Source: Hondaea fermentalgiana (lineage: Eukaryota > Sar > Bigyra > Thraustochytrida > Thraustochytriidae). From it: DNA of 58,822 nucleotides. Where the stretch lies: positions 104,568-163,389 of the forward strand of contig NPFB01000031.1 in the NCBI GenBank assembly GCA_014084085.1, written 5' to 3'. A program made the translations under genes and the position numbers. Position 1 is the stretch's first letter; each line of letters opens with the position of its first letter. A model generated the notes under the pieces. That model was not told the origin of the DNA. It saw only the letters and a list, made by a program, of their open reading frames with translations, and did no database searches. Shown here one piece after another: positions 38,148-48,879 of this stretch.

Positions 38148-41100
38148 CTATTGCACGGTGCAGCACCCAACGGGTTTGTGTGGTTTGTGTGGCTTCGCTA
38201 CTGGCGCTGCACGAGCTGATGCGAGTTTGTGGTCGGTCCAGTCCGGCCCTAAGAGCTGGATCGACCCACTCACGATCCCTGCCTGACGACCGTTCATTAG
38301 AATCGGTGTTGCAAACACGATAGGATCTGTACTGATCGTCCCGTAGGCCTTGTTTGTTGCTTCTGCCCGCCGCTCGTACTCGTCAGCAATAGGACCTAGA
38401 CCGAGATTACCCTGACCCAGGCTGTGTTCGCGGGAGACAGAGTCGAGATCCCACACGGCAAAGACGAGATGGCATCGCCGCATCTGGCTTGCTTTGGCAA
38501 ACACCAACGGGCACGGGATTTCAGGAATCTGGTCATCTGACCATTCGGCCGACAGACGATGACGAAGCACCGGTGTATGCGCTGCGCCACGTTTGGGATT
38601 GTAGCCGAGCTGTCGAGGTGTGAACAAGTTCGGCGAGCAAAAGACAACAAAAGGCGAAGCTTGGCCATCGTAGTCTCGTGAGGTGAGGTCCTTGACCTTG
38701 AAGTTGGTAATGCGAATGCGCATGCCGCCAGGCGGGATTGGCTCTTCCAGATCACTTACGGCGTATGCACGCATTGATTTTTTACTGGGCAAGTCGCCAG
38801 ATCCCCAGAGCTCTGCCTCCATGGCAGCCTTCTTCTTATCGCTCAGAGACGAGGAACGTCGATGGTGCCTATGCTGTTTCTGTTTCTGTTGGTGGTGGTG
38901 GCGGTGGTGGTGGTGAGAGTGATGATGGTGATGGTGATGGTGATGACGACCCTCACTGTCGTCCGTGCGGAGACCTCCATCGCTCTTGTCACTGTGCGCA
39001 AGAGTCTTATCGTCAGAGGGTGACTGTTCGCGGGCGTGGCGAGCCTTGCCAACCTGGAAACCGCCATCCTTGTGCAAATTTTCAAGACGATCGCGAAGTT
39101 CTGGAGCAAAATTACCGATGACTTCCTCTGACAGTGTGTCGAGCGTTTGGAGAGGAAGACCAGGATGGGCTTCGCGTATCTTCATGACGAATTCGGCAAC
39201 GACAGGCTTATGATCCGAGGTTGTCACGTCATGACAGGCCTCGAGACGAAGCTGCTTGATGCGCTCGCGCATTCCTGGAAGCGAATGCCAGAGAATACGG
39301 TCGCAATAGGAAGGGCAACGCTGAAAGACGTATGCCGAAAACGGTTTGTCTCGCATAACTTTGAAGGTTGGCGCAAAGTTCATGGTACCCTCCTGAAACG
39401 AGGTGAGCACTCTACGCGCCTTCATTTCTGCACGTAATTGGTCTGCAGCATGCAGTGTAGCCCAATCGCGCTTGAAGATGAGGTTCGTAACCCTGTTCCA
39501 CTCTTCCATTGTACTATCCGTGTGTCGCGAGGGCGTGCTCTGAATCTGGGGCCTATCCCCGGATTCTGCAGCCGAGACGTCTGCCTTGATTTCCACAATC
39601 AAGTCGCCGGACTCGGGCTTAAACACCGCCGATCCATCGTCGCTCTCGCAGTCGTCTTCGCAGGCCTCTGACGAGCTAAACCGTGAGAGCGCATTGGCGC
39701 TCGTCGTTTGCTGCTTTTGTGCACCAGACGATGATTTTGCCTTTGATGAAGGGGTAATCAAGGAAGCCGACGATGACGACGCCGTGCGCGCCGTTGCGCG
39801 CACGACGCCATTTGACGATAGATACGACTGCATACTCGAGTCCGTGGGCAGACGCTGTACCATCTTGACGGCGCTCGTGGGGACCAGGCCGGCGAGTCCG
39901 AGATCAATGCGATAATTGAGGTCGCCGAGCAAGAAAATGTGGTCAAGCACAGATGTGAGATTGTACCAGCGGCTGGAGAGTTTCTTGTCAAAGGACATGA
40001 AAATTTCTGCGAGGTCATTGTTGCGCGCCTTGAGGTATCGTTGTTTCTTGTGTGCGGCGAGGTGGCAACTAATCCAACCCATACGCATGCCATACATGGT
40101 AAAGCTCGCAGCAACACCGCCCTTGTTGGCGCCAATGCCGCCAACCCCAGTTGCCTCGGAGGCGTACTGGACGTCCGAGATGGCATGCAAATGCGCCTTT
40201 TTCGCAAACACGAAGAGGCGCATTTGCGCAAGCTCGGACTCGCGGACGAGAGCCCACTCGGGACCAATGTGGTCCAAAATGATGCTGCTCACGTGAATGC
40301 CAACGTTCGAGGTGATGGTCTTTTTCAGGCCGTTTTCGAATTTCAAACGATAGTACAAGGTGTAGGCGCCAAGTCGATTGTGCTTGTGACTGGCTGTGAG
40401 AACGCCACTCCCAAAGCGAGCGTGCGCGCCGAGTTTTTCCAGATCCTGACGAGTCAATTTGCGCTGCATTTGGCCGCTCGTGACCGTCTTGCGCATGTCC
40501 TGAGTGAGGTCATATTCGCACTCCTGCAGACCAATGGCCAGGACGTCGTTTTCCCCGCCTCCGCGAGGGATCCAGCGTTCGAGTTCGCTTGGATCCGGGG
40601 CTTGATTGCCAACGTTCCATGTCGCCGTGAAGAGACGAATGATGCGCTCTTGATCAAAGTCCACCCGAGCCTTGAGAATTCTTGTGACTTCAACTCTAAT
40701 ATCTTTGCTGTGGTCGAGGTACTCACGGCAGCGGCGCAGGAGCGAGATTCGTTTGACGTCAAGTTCCCTCCGTCCCGAGGTTACCTCGGTAAGATCAATC
40801 GCGGCAATTTTAATTGACGCCAGATCCTGCAAGGACTCTTCCAGGTGACAGAGTTGAACTTTGAACTGCTGAAGTCGCTTTGTGGAAAGGAGAATGAGGG
40901 CTTCTGGAGAGGTAAAGTCCACATACAATTTGGCGTGAACGTCGTTGAGGTCATCCTCAAAGTTTAAGAACTGTTCGAGTACAATGTTGGAGGAAGCACT
41001 CCAGGATCGCCCTCTTCGATTTCTCTCTTGCGCATACAGTCCTGCCGCAAGAGCAGTCGGAGAGGCCACTGCTCCGTTGGAGGCCGAAGAATCCGCTGCG

Positions 41101-42004
41101 CTGGAGTCGGCGGTGGAAGCCCTGCGAAGAGGAAAGGAAAGAAAAAGGCGGTCTCCGCTGGAGCTGTTATTGTTGTCTTGATCAGGATTGCTCACATCCC
41201 CGGTGGAGTGCGTCCTCTTGAGCGTTTTTCGCAGCTGGCTCACGGGGGAGTAGACGCGGCGCACGGATGGTCCTACGCTGGTTCGAGTCCGCGCGATACT
41301 GTCGCTGACATTGACACTGTCGCTGTCATCGCTCGACCTATGATCCTTGCCCAGAGATTTGGTCTCGTCGGATTGTGCATCGTCAAACGATCTTGGGCTT
41401 GCAATGCCATTGGTAAAGTCTGACACGCTACGACCGAACCACGTCGGAAACATGGGCATATCATTCATGGGGTCGGGCCTGCGTCGGGAGGCTTGAGCAC
41501 CTGCAAAAGGTGCGTCGTCTCCGTCGTCGATATGGCTCATATTTGCACTTGCCACGTCGCCGGCGTCGTTGCCAAAATTGTCCTCGTCATTGTCATGGCT
41601 TCCGTTGACGCCAAGACTTACGGCGGCAGAAGCGACCATTTCTGCGTCATCCTCGGCAAGATTTTCAGCAATGTCGTCGGAGGAGTTGAATCCGCCCGTG
41701 CCGTCGAGGCGACGGCCGACATTGGCAATGTCGTCTTCCATGCTGCGCAGCAGGTCCGAGAGCCCATTGAGATTCACGGAACGTGCGCTCGCCGCTGTGT
41801 CTGCGCTGGCCCCGCGGCCCCCGCTGCTGTGTCTGTGCCGCAAGAAGTCCCTTCGTCGCTCTTTGCCCGAGTTTTGCGCTGGCGCTCGTCCTTGCGGAGC
41901 GGTCTGCGCTCGTGGCTCCGCGCCAACTACCTCCGCACGACCATCTCGCTGCAGGTCTTCTTTCCCGTCGCCCGCCACCCCGAGCGGACTCTCCTGCTTC
42001 TCCT

Positions 42005-42040
<36 letters not shown>

Positions 42041-42047
42041 GCGCCAT
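38148..42047 (-). CDS. Inositol-polyphosphate 5-phosphatase with C2 domain and CaaX-type end
   Basis: The ATG at 42047 (MAHEQQQQQ) is chosen; the frame before it to a GTG at 42416 is Arg/Ala-rich spacer. The 1299-residue protein has a polyGln and disordered N-terminal third, a helical region (about 345-455), and an IPPc catalytic domain from about 465: FTATWNVGNQAPDP, IGLQECEYDL, GDLNYRIDLG (near 707), CPSYCDRILWHS (near 911), TTSDHKPVVAEF. An insert of about 115 residues (732-849) splits the domain. A His-rich tract (about 1040-1070) leads into a C2-like domain (1105-1230; MRIRITNFKVKDLTSRDYDG). The protein ends in GCCTVQ, where CTVQ fits a CaaX box for farnesylation, as in human INPP5A (CVVQ); the preceding Cys could be palmitoylated. 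It removes the 5-phosphate from inositol phosphates or phosphoinositides at membranes. The insert and polyHis are unusual. Confidence 0.92.
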
Positions 42048-43291
42048 CACGCCCCGAGCGCAAGACCTGAGTTGAGTTCGAACCAGCGTCCGCCCTGTGC
42101 GAGGAGCTCGCGCTTTCTCTCTCGCGCCCGCTCGCGCCTTCGCTTGCGCGGCGCCGCGCAGCCTCGCTGTCCTCGCCCGCGCCGCGCCGCGCCGGCCTGC
42201 CTGGCCCGCCCGCGCGCGCCGGGGCTGCGCTCCGCGCGGCCGCCAAGCCTTGCGCGTCTGCCGCGTTTCTGCTCTTCGACTTGAAAACGAGAGACTGACA
42301 CTGAGAACAACGAGCTGCGGCCGATGGATTTGAATTCTGCCAGGTCCAAAACCACATTCGAAACCTCGCTCGGGACCGGAGAACGAGACGCTCGCTCTGC
42401 GCGGCGTCGAGCGCACGGGTCGAGACCTCGGCGCCTGCGACGGTCGCGCGCAGACCTCGGCCTGTTTCGCATTGCATACCTTGCCTCACTGGGAGAGAAC
42501 TACTGCGTCCGTGCAGAGCGTGCCGCCGTGAGGACACAAGCCACGATCGCGAGAGTGCTGGCATTGAGATGGATAAGGACTCTGCGATGACGACGACCGC
42601 GCGCAGGCGAGAATGCCCGGCAAGCTACTATGCGAGCGATCAACGCAAACATGCAAGCATGAAGCATGACGTGGTGGCGTGGCCGTGCGGATGACTTGGA
42701 CCGGCCACTGCGAGACCACACAGAAAGAAAGACGCCAACCAGTTCCTGAGCGTCAGTCGTCGTAGCTTCTACGCTTATGACGCATCCCGCGTTTTAGCTA
42801 GTAGTAGCCAGGTGTTGGCGCTCGGGCTCGCCAGGCAAGAAACGACCCCGCCATCGCGGCCCGGACGCTTCGCAAGTTCTTGGCATCGCTCGCCATGGTT
42901 GCTAGTCATGCAGCTGTTAGGCACTTGACCCGAGCCAAACCAATGCTTTGGCGGCTGCTGCAGCACAGCTGCTGGCTGCGGCGGGCGGCACGTTTCACTT
43001 CTCGGGGTCTCTCTCCTGCGCCTCTTCTTCGGGTCATCAATGGTGCCTGTAGCTGCCAGCAGCCAGCTGCAGTTGCAGCTGCAAACCACCTGCCTTTCCT
43101 TGCCCCATCTCGTTGGACCCCGAACAAACCCTTTGGCAGGCAGTCAACTTGGCTTGTCCTCTTCCTCCTTGCTTTGCAGTTGCGACGACAAGATTCGCGC
43201 TCCACCACTGCCAATGCTGTTGAAAGCATCTTGTGCCATAATTCGGCGCACAAGTCAATTTGCCTCGTCTTCATCGTTTCCCACGCTCCAC

Positions 43292-43304
43292 AAATCAATC
43301 AATT

Positions 43305-43354
<50 letters not shown>
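43292..43354. repeat. (AATC)n tetranucleotide tract
   Basis: About 15 near-perfect copies of AATC (one AATT variant) lie in the spacer upstream of the CBS-TLDc gene. A short related run occurs in HIRA intron 1 near 14565-14582. Confidence 0.9.
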
Positions 43355-44349
43355 CCATGGCAATCAATTCACCCAAGCAAGGTGTCACAAGCTCCCATGC
43401 CCGCTGGGAAGCGGCCGTTTCGAGAAAGCTGTGGCTGCCCACTGGCTGATGACGATGCCCTCGAGGTCAATCAAGTCCAAGCAAGTTCGACCCTCTTCCT
43501 GCGACTGCAACTGCGACTGCGACTAATTTCCTCGCGACGCCGTCTTCGCGCTCACTGGCGTCCATGGCCCGCGATGCCTGCCTCTTCTTACAGACGGACA
43601 AGCTTTTCGACGCCAAGCGCTCCCTCGCGCTTGCGACCGGATTTTGCAACCAGCCAGCCAGCTAGCCAACCAGCCAGCCAGCTGTCGCTGCTGGCAGCGT
43701 CGCCGTCGCCGTCGGCTTTTTTGCGCGGCACGTGCACGCACACGCTCCGTCCGCACCTGGCTGGCGTAAATAAATGCTGCCGCTCTCCCCACTCCTCGTT
43801 GCGCGAACGAGCTCAGTCAGGTCGGCCACCTGGCTGGCTGACTGGCCGCCGGGTCTGCGCAGGTCCCGGGCGTCGCACACGGCGCTGCGCTGCACAGCCC
43901 CGCATGCATGCATTGGCAAGAGCACAGCGGCCGAGCGAGCGCTGCGTCCTTTGCGTTCGCCAGCGCCGCCTTTTTTCCGCGGGCCACTTCATCCAGGCGC
44001 GCCTTGACTCACATCAACGTATACGCCAAACTCGCGAGACCTGCCACTCACTCCAGCCAGCTGCACCTGCCGCCGGTGGCAGTTTTGGGGCTTCTGGACT
44101 GGTTGCCCTCGCAGCGAGAGCTGCTTTTCTTGCCTCGCGACTCCAACATTCCTCTGTGTGGCCGTGGCTGGCGGCGTCTTCTCCTCCTTGAGCTTCTCCT
44201 CCTCCTCCTTCACCGCCTCCAAGCTGATCAGCACGTACGCGTACGCGTCCTGGCCTGCAACCCGTGTTCCGGAAATACTTACCTTGGGACGGCCCGCGGC
44301 CCACTGTGCGGGCGCGGATACTTCTCTTGGCGGCGCGCCTCTTGCGCAG

Positions 44350-44350
<1 letters not shown>

Positions 44351-44390
<40 letters not shown>

Positions 44391-44407
44391 TTTCTTCCTT
44401 TCTTTCC
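44351..44407. repeat. (TTTC)n tetranucleotide tract
   Basis: About 14 copies of TTTC, becoming imperfect at the 3' end, lie upstream of the assembly gap. The strand asymmetry gives polypyrimidine on plus. Confidence 0.9.
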
Positions 44408-44520
44408 GTCGCCTGGATCTCGCTCTCGCGCTGTCGAAGCAAACTTGCAAATCGGACGCGGAGGACCCGCGTCGCGCGTCGCCGCGCCGCGCAGCGACCG
44501 TCGGCCCCGGGCTCTCCCCG

Positions 44521-44620
44521 NNNNNNNNNNNNNNNNNNNNNNNNNNNNNNNNNNNNNNNNNNNNNNNNNNNNNNNNNNNNNNNNNNNNNNNNNNNNNNNN
44601 NNNNNNNNNNNNNNNNNNNN
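44521..44620. other. 100-N assembly gap
   Basis: Exactly 100 undetermined bases, the usual placeholder for a scaffold join of unknown length. The flanks are extremely GC-rich, a likely cause of the gap. The true distance between the flanks is unknown. Confidence 0.98.
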
Positions 44621-45005
44621 CCCGCCCGCCCCTGCAGATCGTCTTCGCACGCCCGCCTGCGCGCCTGCGCGCCCGCGCAGGAGAGCGAGCGAGCGAGCGA
44701 GCGAGGGAGGGCTGCGACCTGGCCGCGGACACGTCCCCGAGGGGTCTTGATTCGAACCTGGCCTCGGCGGGAGAACCTTTTTTCTCTAACGCCCGTCCCC
44801 GCGCAAGGCCCGGCGCACCGCGACGGAAGACGACCGGCGGACGGACGGACGGGCGGCGACGACGAAACCGGGGCGGAGGAGGGGCACGCAAACAGCAAGA
44901 GTCTGGAGTCAAATTCAGATCCGCTTGGCATATCAGCGGAGCTGCGAAGCAAAGCCGAGGCGAGTGAACTCGTCCTCCGCCGCCGAACACAAACAAACAC
45001 ACACG

Positions 45006-48000
45006 ATGGAGAAGATCTGGGAGCTCGAGGAAGGCAATGAGGTGTACGGGACGATGCGGGGAGGCATCGGCAAGGAGACCGTGCGCTTCGAGTTTAACCT
45101 CGAAAAAGGAGGGTTTTACTACTTTGTGTGTTCCCTCCCGTATGCCTTGAATGAAAAAGGCACGCTCCGCTTTGAGCGGTTCAAGATCCAGAACTCCATG
45201 CTCCTGCGCCGCTTCACCGCCGAGACCTCGCAGTCGCTGTTTTCCGTCGACGTTAGAGTCGAAGTCGATTCCCCGTATCGCGAGGGCCTCTTCAAGGCAT
45301 ACATGCCCCTTGATCTCTCTGGCGTCAAAGAGGAGTACAGGTGTTTTGAGGTGCCCAGCTCGTTCGCACCCGCCAAAGTGACCGTCACACTCGAGGGACA
45401 CGCATTCACCAAAAGACTCATCGTCGTTGCAGCCTGTCACCGCTACGGCGTGGCTCCTGAGACCGCGCAGGAGCGCGAAATTGTTGCGCGCATGGGCGAG
45501 TATTTTGTCAAGCAAGCCATGAACGTGGGCAAGTCCAACTACCACGAAATTATGCGCAAGGAACGAAGCAAGCTTGTCGAAGACACGCAAGACCCTGATA
45601 TTTTTTCCGGACCCCATGGCACCGCAGCTCTCACAAGCTCCATCGTAGCGATGGCTCCCGCGAATGCCTCTTCTTCTTCATTGGGCGACGATGGCAGCGA
45701 CAGCAGCAGAGATCGCGGCCGACAGGGTCGCACGAAAACGAAAGGCAGTCTGCGAGCCCGGGTTAAACGTCTGACAAGGAGTCGCAGTCGCAGTCGTGGA
45801 AGTCGCGACGAAGGCGGTAGCAGATCGGAGAGAGATCGAACAGCCATTCCTGACGCCGCTGCTCTCAAACGCGCCGGGGAATCCATCTTGCACACCTCGA
45901 GCTTCGGCGCCGTCAAAGGCGACGACGCTGGAGTCATGTATGAAATTCAAAGCTCGACCACCATCGGAGACGCCATGTTCTATCTCTTGGAGCAAGGCGT
46001 GTCCTCTGCGCCCGTGTGGGACGAGACTTCGCGTTCTTACTTGGGCCTCTTTGACATCCAGGATGCCATGCAGTTCACCCTCAAACTCCGCGCCGCGCGA
46101 CGACGCCGCGCCGGCTCGACGGCTCGAGCGCACGAGAACTCCTTCAATATCCACGGCATTGAGCTCGGCGCTTCAGAGACTTCCAACTGGTTTGGTCTCG
46201 ACCTCAAAGTATCGGTCTTCTTTCGGGAACACAACCGCCACCTTGCCCAGTGGCATCCACTCCGCGTGTCAACTCCGATGAAGAGAGTCTTGTCTGCGCT
46301 CACCAAGGATGTCAAGCGCATCCCTGTAGAAGATCCGATGACGGGCCGGATTATCAAAGTCATTTCGCAATCCGAAATCATCAATCAGGTCTTTACTAGG
46401 CTGTTACAGGCCAGGGTGGACAGTCGCGTCGAGGAGTACTTTGAGACCACAGAGCTCAACGAGGACGCCGTTGAGCGAGGCATTGTAGCGTACTCGCTGA
46501 CCGATACGATTCTCGAGCCCTTTCATCGGATCATGAACAGTGACGAGGTCGACGCAGTTCCCGTAGTAGATGCCGACGGCCGTTTGGTCGCCACGATTGG
46601 CTCCGTGGACGCTTGGTTCCTCTGCAGACTCGAGATGGACGAGCACAAGCCACACGATCTCAGCGAGCTCACGATTGGCGATTTTTTGGAAAATGCGAAT
46701 AGAATCTCCGAGATGCATCTCGGTAAAACAAGATACGAGGCTGTGCCCGTTCGTGAGAACGCCTCGCTCAAGACAACGATTGGTCGGATTGTTCAGCACA
46801 AGGTACACGGCGTCTACATTGTGGACGAAGATGAGAAACCAATTGGTCGCATCAATGTACAGAACATCATCGAGGCCATGGCACGGGAAAATGTCGCAGT
46901 CTTTGGTCCTTACGAGAATGTCGCCTCCGTGTTTCTCTGGGACAAGACCACGCCCGAGCCCCTTCGTCCTTCAGTCTCTGACACGGTCCGCGAGGCGGCC
47001 AAGCGAAGCGCTGCGAACCGTCGCACTTCGCTCACCAAGGCTGCGGCGCAGCACATCTTTATGGAAGAGCACCCTCCCGCTGACGACGAAATGATTGCAA
47101 TTAATCGTACACTTTCGGTCGCGTCGGCCAAGTCCGTACTTTCGCACGCGCTCGGCATTGAGTCAGAAATCCCTGACCTCTTGTACGCATCTCAATCTTC
47201 TGAAATGTCGAGGCCGCGGACATCGTCTGCGGCCTCGGCGCTCTCGGCTCTTGCAGATGCCGGGGCCCTCTCCAACGTTGACACACGCTCGACGTCGTCG
47301 AGCCCAGGCCCCGAAATTTGTCCCGCCGACTATCAGCAGGAAGCTCTGGAGAGCGAGCCGCAACATCGGCCGCGCGTGACGCCTACTGCGGCTGCTGCCA
47401 TCTCGAGCAATGCGGTACGCCGCTTCGCACCGGACACCTCCGACAGCGTGCTGTCGATTGCACTCCAAAAGCAGCTAGAGCGCGCGCTGCCGACTGCGTT
47501 GCGCACCGTTTCGACGTGGACCCGAATTTTTGCAATGCGGCGAGACGGTGCGTCGACGCTTGCCGTCCGTGAGATCACGGCGACGTGCCGTCACCCGGTC
47601 GTCATTGCCCTGCAGGACTCGCATGGCTTCGTCTTTGGCGGCTTTCTACCTTCTGGACTCGTTGTTGAGGAATTCCAGAACGAAAATAGTTATGTGGAGG
47701 GCCGGAGTGGGGACGGCGAAAGTTTTGTGTTTACATTTGGCAACCCTCGGGCATCAAAGTACGGCGATGGCATGCTTCGTGTTTTCCCGTGGACAGGCCA
47801 GAACCGATTCTTTCGGCTGCTTAGCACGGAACGAGGACTGGGCATGGGCGGAGGCGATGACGGTTTTGCTTTTTTTGTCGATGAAATGCTCAGCGCTGGA
47901 TCGAGCCGCAGCAGCGCCACCTTTGGCAATGATTGCCTTGCCTCGCGTGAGGACTTCACCTGCGTCAACCTCGAGATCTTTTCCATTCGTAGCTCTCTTC

Positions 48001-48017
48001 GCCAGTCGCGTCGTTGA
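45006..48017 (+). CDS. Protein with four CBS domains fused to a C-terminal TLDc domain
   Basis: The ATG at 45006 (MEKIWELEEGNEVYG) is the first one preceded by an A/C-rich leader; the open frame begins earlier without ATG. The 1003-residue product has an ordered N-terminal beta-rich region (1-150), a basic Ser/Arg linker with NLS-like clusters (about 230-290), then four CBS motifs in two pairs (about 310-630: VSSAPVWDETSRSYLGLFDI, RIPVEDPMTGRIIKVISQSE, DAVPVVDADGRLVATIGSVD, HGVYIVDEDEKPIGRINVQN). A disordered region follows, and from about 850 a TLDc domain (HPVVIALQDSHGFVFGGFLP, FVFTFGNPRASKYG, FRLLSTERGLGMGGGDDGFA, CLASREDFTCVNLEIFSI). CBS pairs sense adenine nucleotides; TLDc domains of OXR1/NCOA7 bind V-ATPase and act in oxidative-stress resistance. 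Linking energy state to V-ATPase or stress is inference. Confidence 0.9.
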   Translation: MEKIWELEEGNEVYGTMRGGIGKETVRFEFNLEKGGFYYFVCSLPYALNEKGTLRFERFKIQNSMLLRRFTAETSQSLFSVDVRVEVDSPYREGLFKAYMPLDLSGVKEEYRCFEVPSSFAPAKVTVTLEGHAFTKRLIVVAACHRYGVAPETAQEREIVARMGEYFVKQAMNVGKSNYHEIMRKERSKLVEDTQDPDIFSGPHGTAALTSSIVAMAPANASSSSLGDDGSDSSRDRGRQGRTKTKGSLRARVKRLTRSRSRSRGSRDEGGSRSERDRTAIPDAAALKRAGESILHTSSFGAVKGDDAGVMYEIQSSTTIGDAMFYLLEQGVSSAPVWDETSRSYLGLFDIQDAMQFTLKLRAARRRRAGSTARAHENSFNIHGIELGASETSNWFGLDLKVSVFFREHNRHLAQWHPLRVSTPMKRVLSALTKDVKRIPVEDPMTGRIIKVISQSEIINQVFTRLLQARVDSRVEEYFETTELNEDAVERGIVAYSLTDTILEPFHRIMNSDEVDAVPVVDADGRLVATIGSVDAWFLCRLEMDEHKPHDLSELTIGDFLENANRISEMHLGKTRYEAVPVRENASLKTTIGRIVQHKVHGVYIVDEDEKPIGRINVQNIIEAMARENVAVFGPYENVASVFLWDKTTPEPLRPSVSDTVREAAKRSAANRRTSLTKAAAQHIFMEEHPPADDEMIAINRTLSVASAKSVLSHALGIESEIPDLLYASQSSEMSRPRTSSAASALSALADAGALSNVDTRSTSSSPGPEICPADYQQEALESEPQHRPRVTPTAAAAISSNAVRRFAPDTSDSVLSIALQKQLERALPTALRTVSTWTRIFAMRRDGASTLAVREITATCRHPVVIALQDSHGFVFGGFLPSGLVVEEFQNENSYVEGRSGDGESFVFTFGNPRASKYGDGMLRVFPWTGQNRFFRLLSTERGLGMGGGDDGFAFFVDEMLSAGSSRSSATFGNDCLASREDFTCVNLEIFSIRSSLRQSRR

Positions 48018-48204
48018 TACGAGTCGTCCGCAAATGTCGTTAGTTTACAAGGTGAGACAAGCCACGGGAAGAACCAATGAATGTCAACATAACAAATTTC
48101 CCTTCTTTTTCTTTTTTTCCCCAGTCATCTCGCAAATAGGGGTTTCTCCTTTTCTGTCGTGGAAGAAAAGAGACCTGGGTAAGTCAAGCTTAATAAACAC
48201 GTTG

Positions 48205-48879
48205 TCAGCTAGCTGCTGTCGCTTTGTGACGCTTGATGTCGGTCGTTGTGCTTGCGGCTTTCGAAGCTTCATCATTGCCATCTTGAGATGGTGCATTCTT
48301 TCGTTTCGTGGCATTTGACGAGTCGGTGTCTTTGCAATCCTGCACTGCATCGGGCTCTGCAGACTGTGCGTCTGCAGGTTTGTCTGCGTCGGCAGAGGCG
48401 TCCACCACGGCAGCATAGCGTTCCGTATGCTCTTTGGCACGTTGGCGAAAACGCGTCGGGTCATTACGGAGTTCCTCACTGATCTCGGGCATGAGCGGAT
48501 CGTCTGGGTTAGGCTCTGCGAGGAGCAGACGGATTTGTGAAAGGACTTGGCCAATGTTGAGGCTCGGCTGCCATGCGCCCTTGGGAGGCATCTTGAGCGA
48601 GTCGAGGCAAATGCGACCCGCACCATCAACATTGGGATGGTACACCTTGGTGACAAATTGTACGCCAGGAGGTTCATGTGGGTACCGTCCGGGCACAGTG
48701 ACGCGCATCTTGAAGGCGCCAGCTTCATATGGCGAGTCTGGTGGTCCCTGTACTGTTGCGTCGAGAACGTCGTTGCGCTCAACGCCGTCCTTGTCCGTCG
48801 ACGGCCACACGGCCACGCCCGGCGGCGGGTCCCGGCTGAGCATCTCAAGTTCCCGCATGAGTCTCGCTTTGCGCATCAT
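48205..48879 (-). CDS. UBE2T: Ubiquitin-conjugating enzyme E2 T
   Basis: A 224-residue protein, first ATG at 48879 (MM). The UBC fold is complete: MRELEMLSRDPPPGVAVWPS, GPPDSPYEAGAFKMRVTVPG, RYPHEPPGVQFVTKVYHPN (HPN at 81-83), catalytic Cys91 in GRICLDSL, then PPKGAWQPSLNIGQVLSQIR and LLLAEPNPDDPLMPEISEEL. PPKGAWxPSLNI and LMSEPNPDDPLM are marks of UBE2T, the E2 that monoubiquitinates FANCD2 with FANCL in the Fanconi crosslink-repair pathway. A 70-residue disordered acidic and Lys-rich tail matches the extended C-terminus of UBE2T. It is convergent with the CBS-TLDc gene by 187 bp. Confidence 0.93.
   Translation of the reverse strand: MMRKARLMRELEMLSRDPPPGVAVWPSTDKDGVERNDVLDATVQGPPDSPYEAGAFKMRVTVPGRYPHEPPGVQFVTKVYHPNVDGAGRICLDSLKMPPKGAWQPSLNIGQVLSQIRLLLAEPNPDDPLMPEISEELRNDPTRFRQRAKEHTERYAAVVDASADADKPADAQSAEPDAVQDCKDTDSSNATKRKNAPSQDGNDEASKAASTTTDIKRHKATAAS

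Larger units (their letters stand above)
42048..45005. promoter_or_regulatory. 3-kb divergent spacer with simple repeats and an assembly gap
   Basis: This spacer separates the 5-phosphatase from the CBS-TLDc gene. It contains a (AATC)n tract (43292-43354), a (TTTC)n tract (44351-44407), a 100-N gap (44521-44620) and a (GAGC)n tract (44679-44707). Frames on both strands around the gap are Arg/Pro/Ala/Ser-rich and cross the N run, so they are artefacts. A frame at 42880-43449 has no motif and runs into the AATC tract. I see no credible gene, though an exon could be hidden in the gap. Confidence 0.4.

Noticed and set aside
39939..40817. 292-residue antisense frame in the 5-phosphatase
   Set aside because: Shadow of the catalytic domain; GC-rich third positions keep the antisense frame open.
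41270..41295. tRNA B-box-like sequence (GGTTCGAGTCC)
   Set aside because: It lies in the 5-phosphatase coding region, with no A box or cloverleaf that I can fold around it.
42048..42416. N-terminal extension of the 5-phosphatase to a GTG
   Set aside because: No ATG, Arg/Ala-rich translated spacer; MAHEQQQ at 42047 is the first ATG.
43989..45617. Long minus-strand frames crossing the N gap
   Set aside because: They include undetermined bases and run antisense through the start of the CBS-TLDc gene; artefacts.
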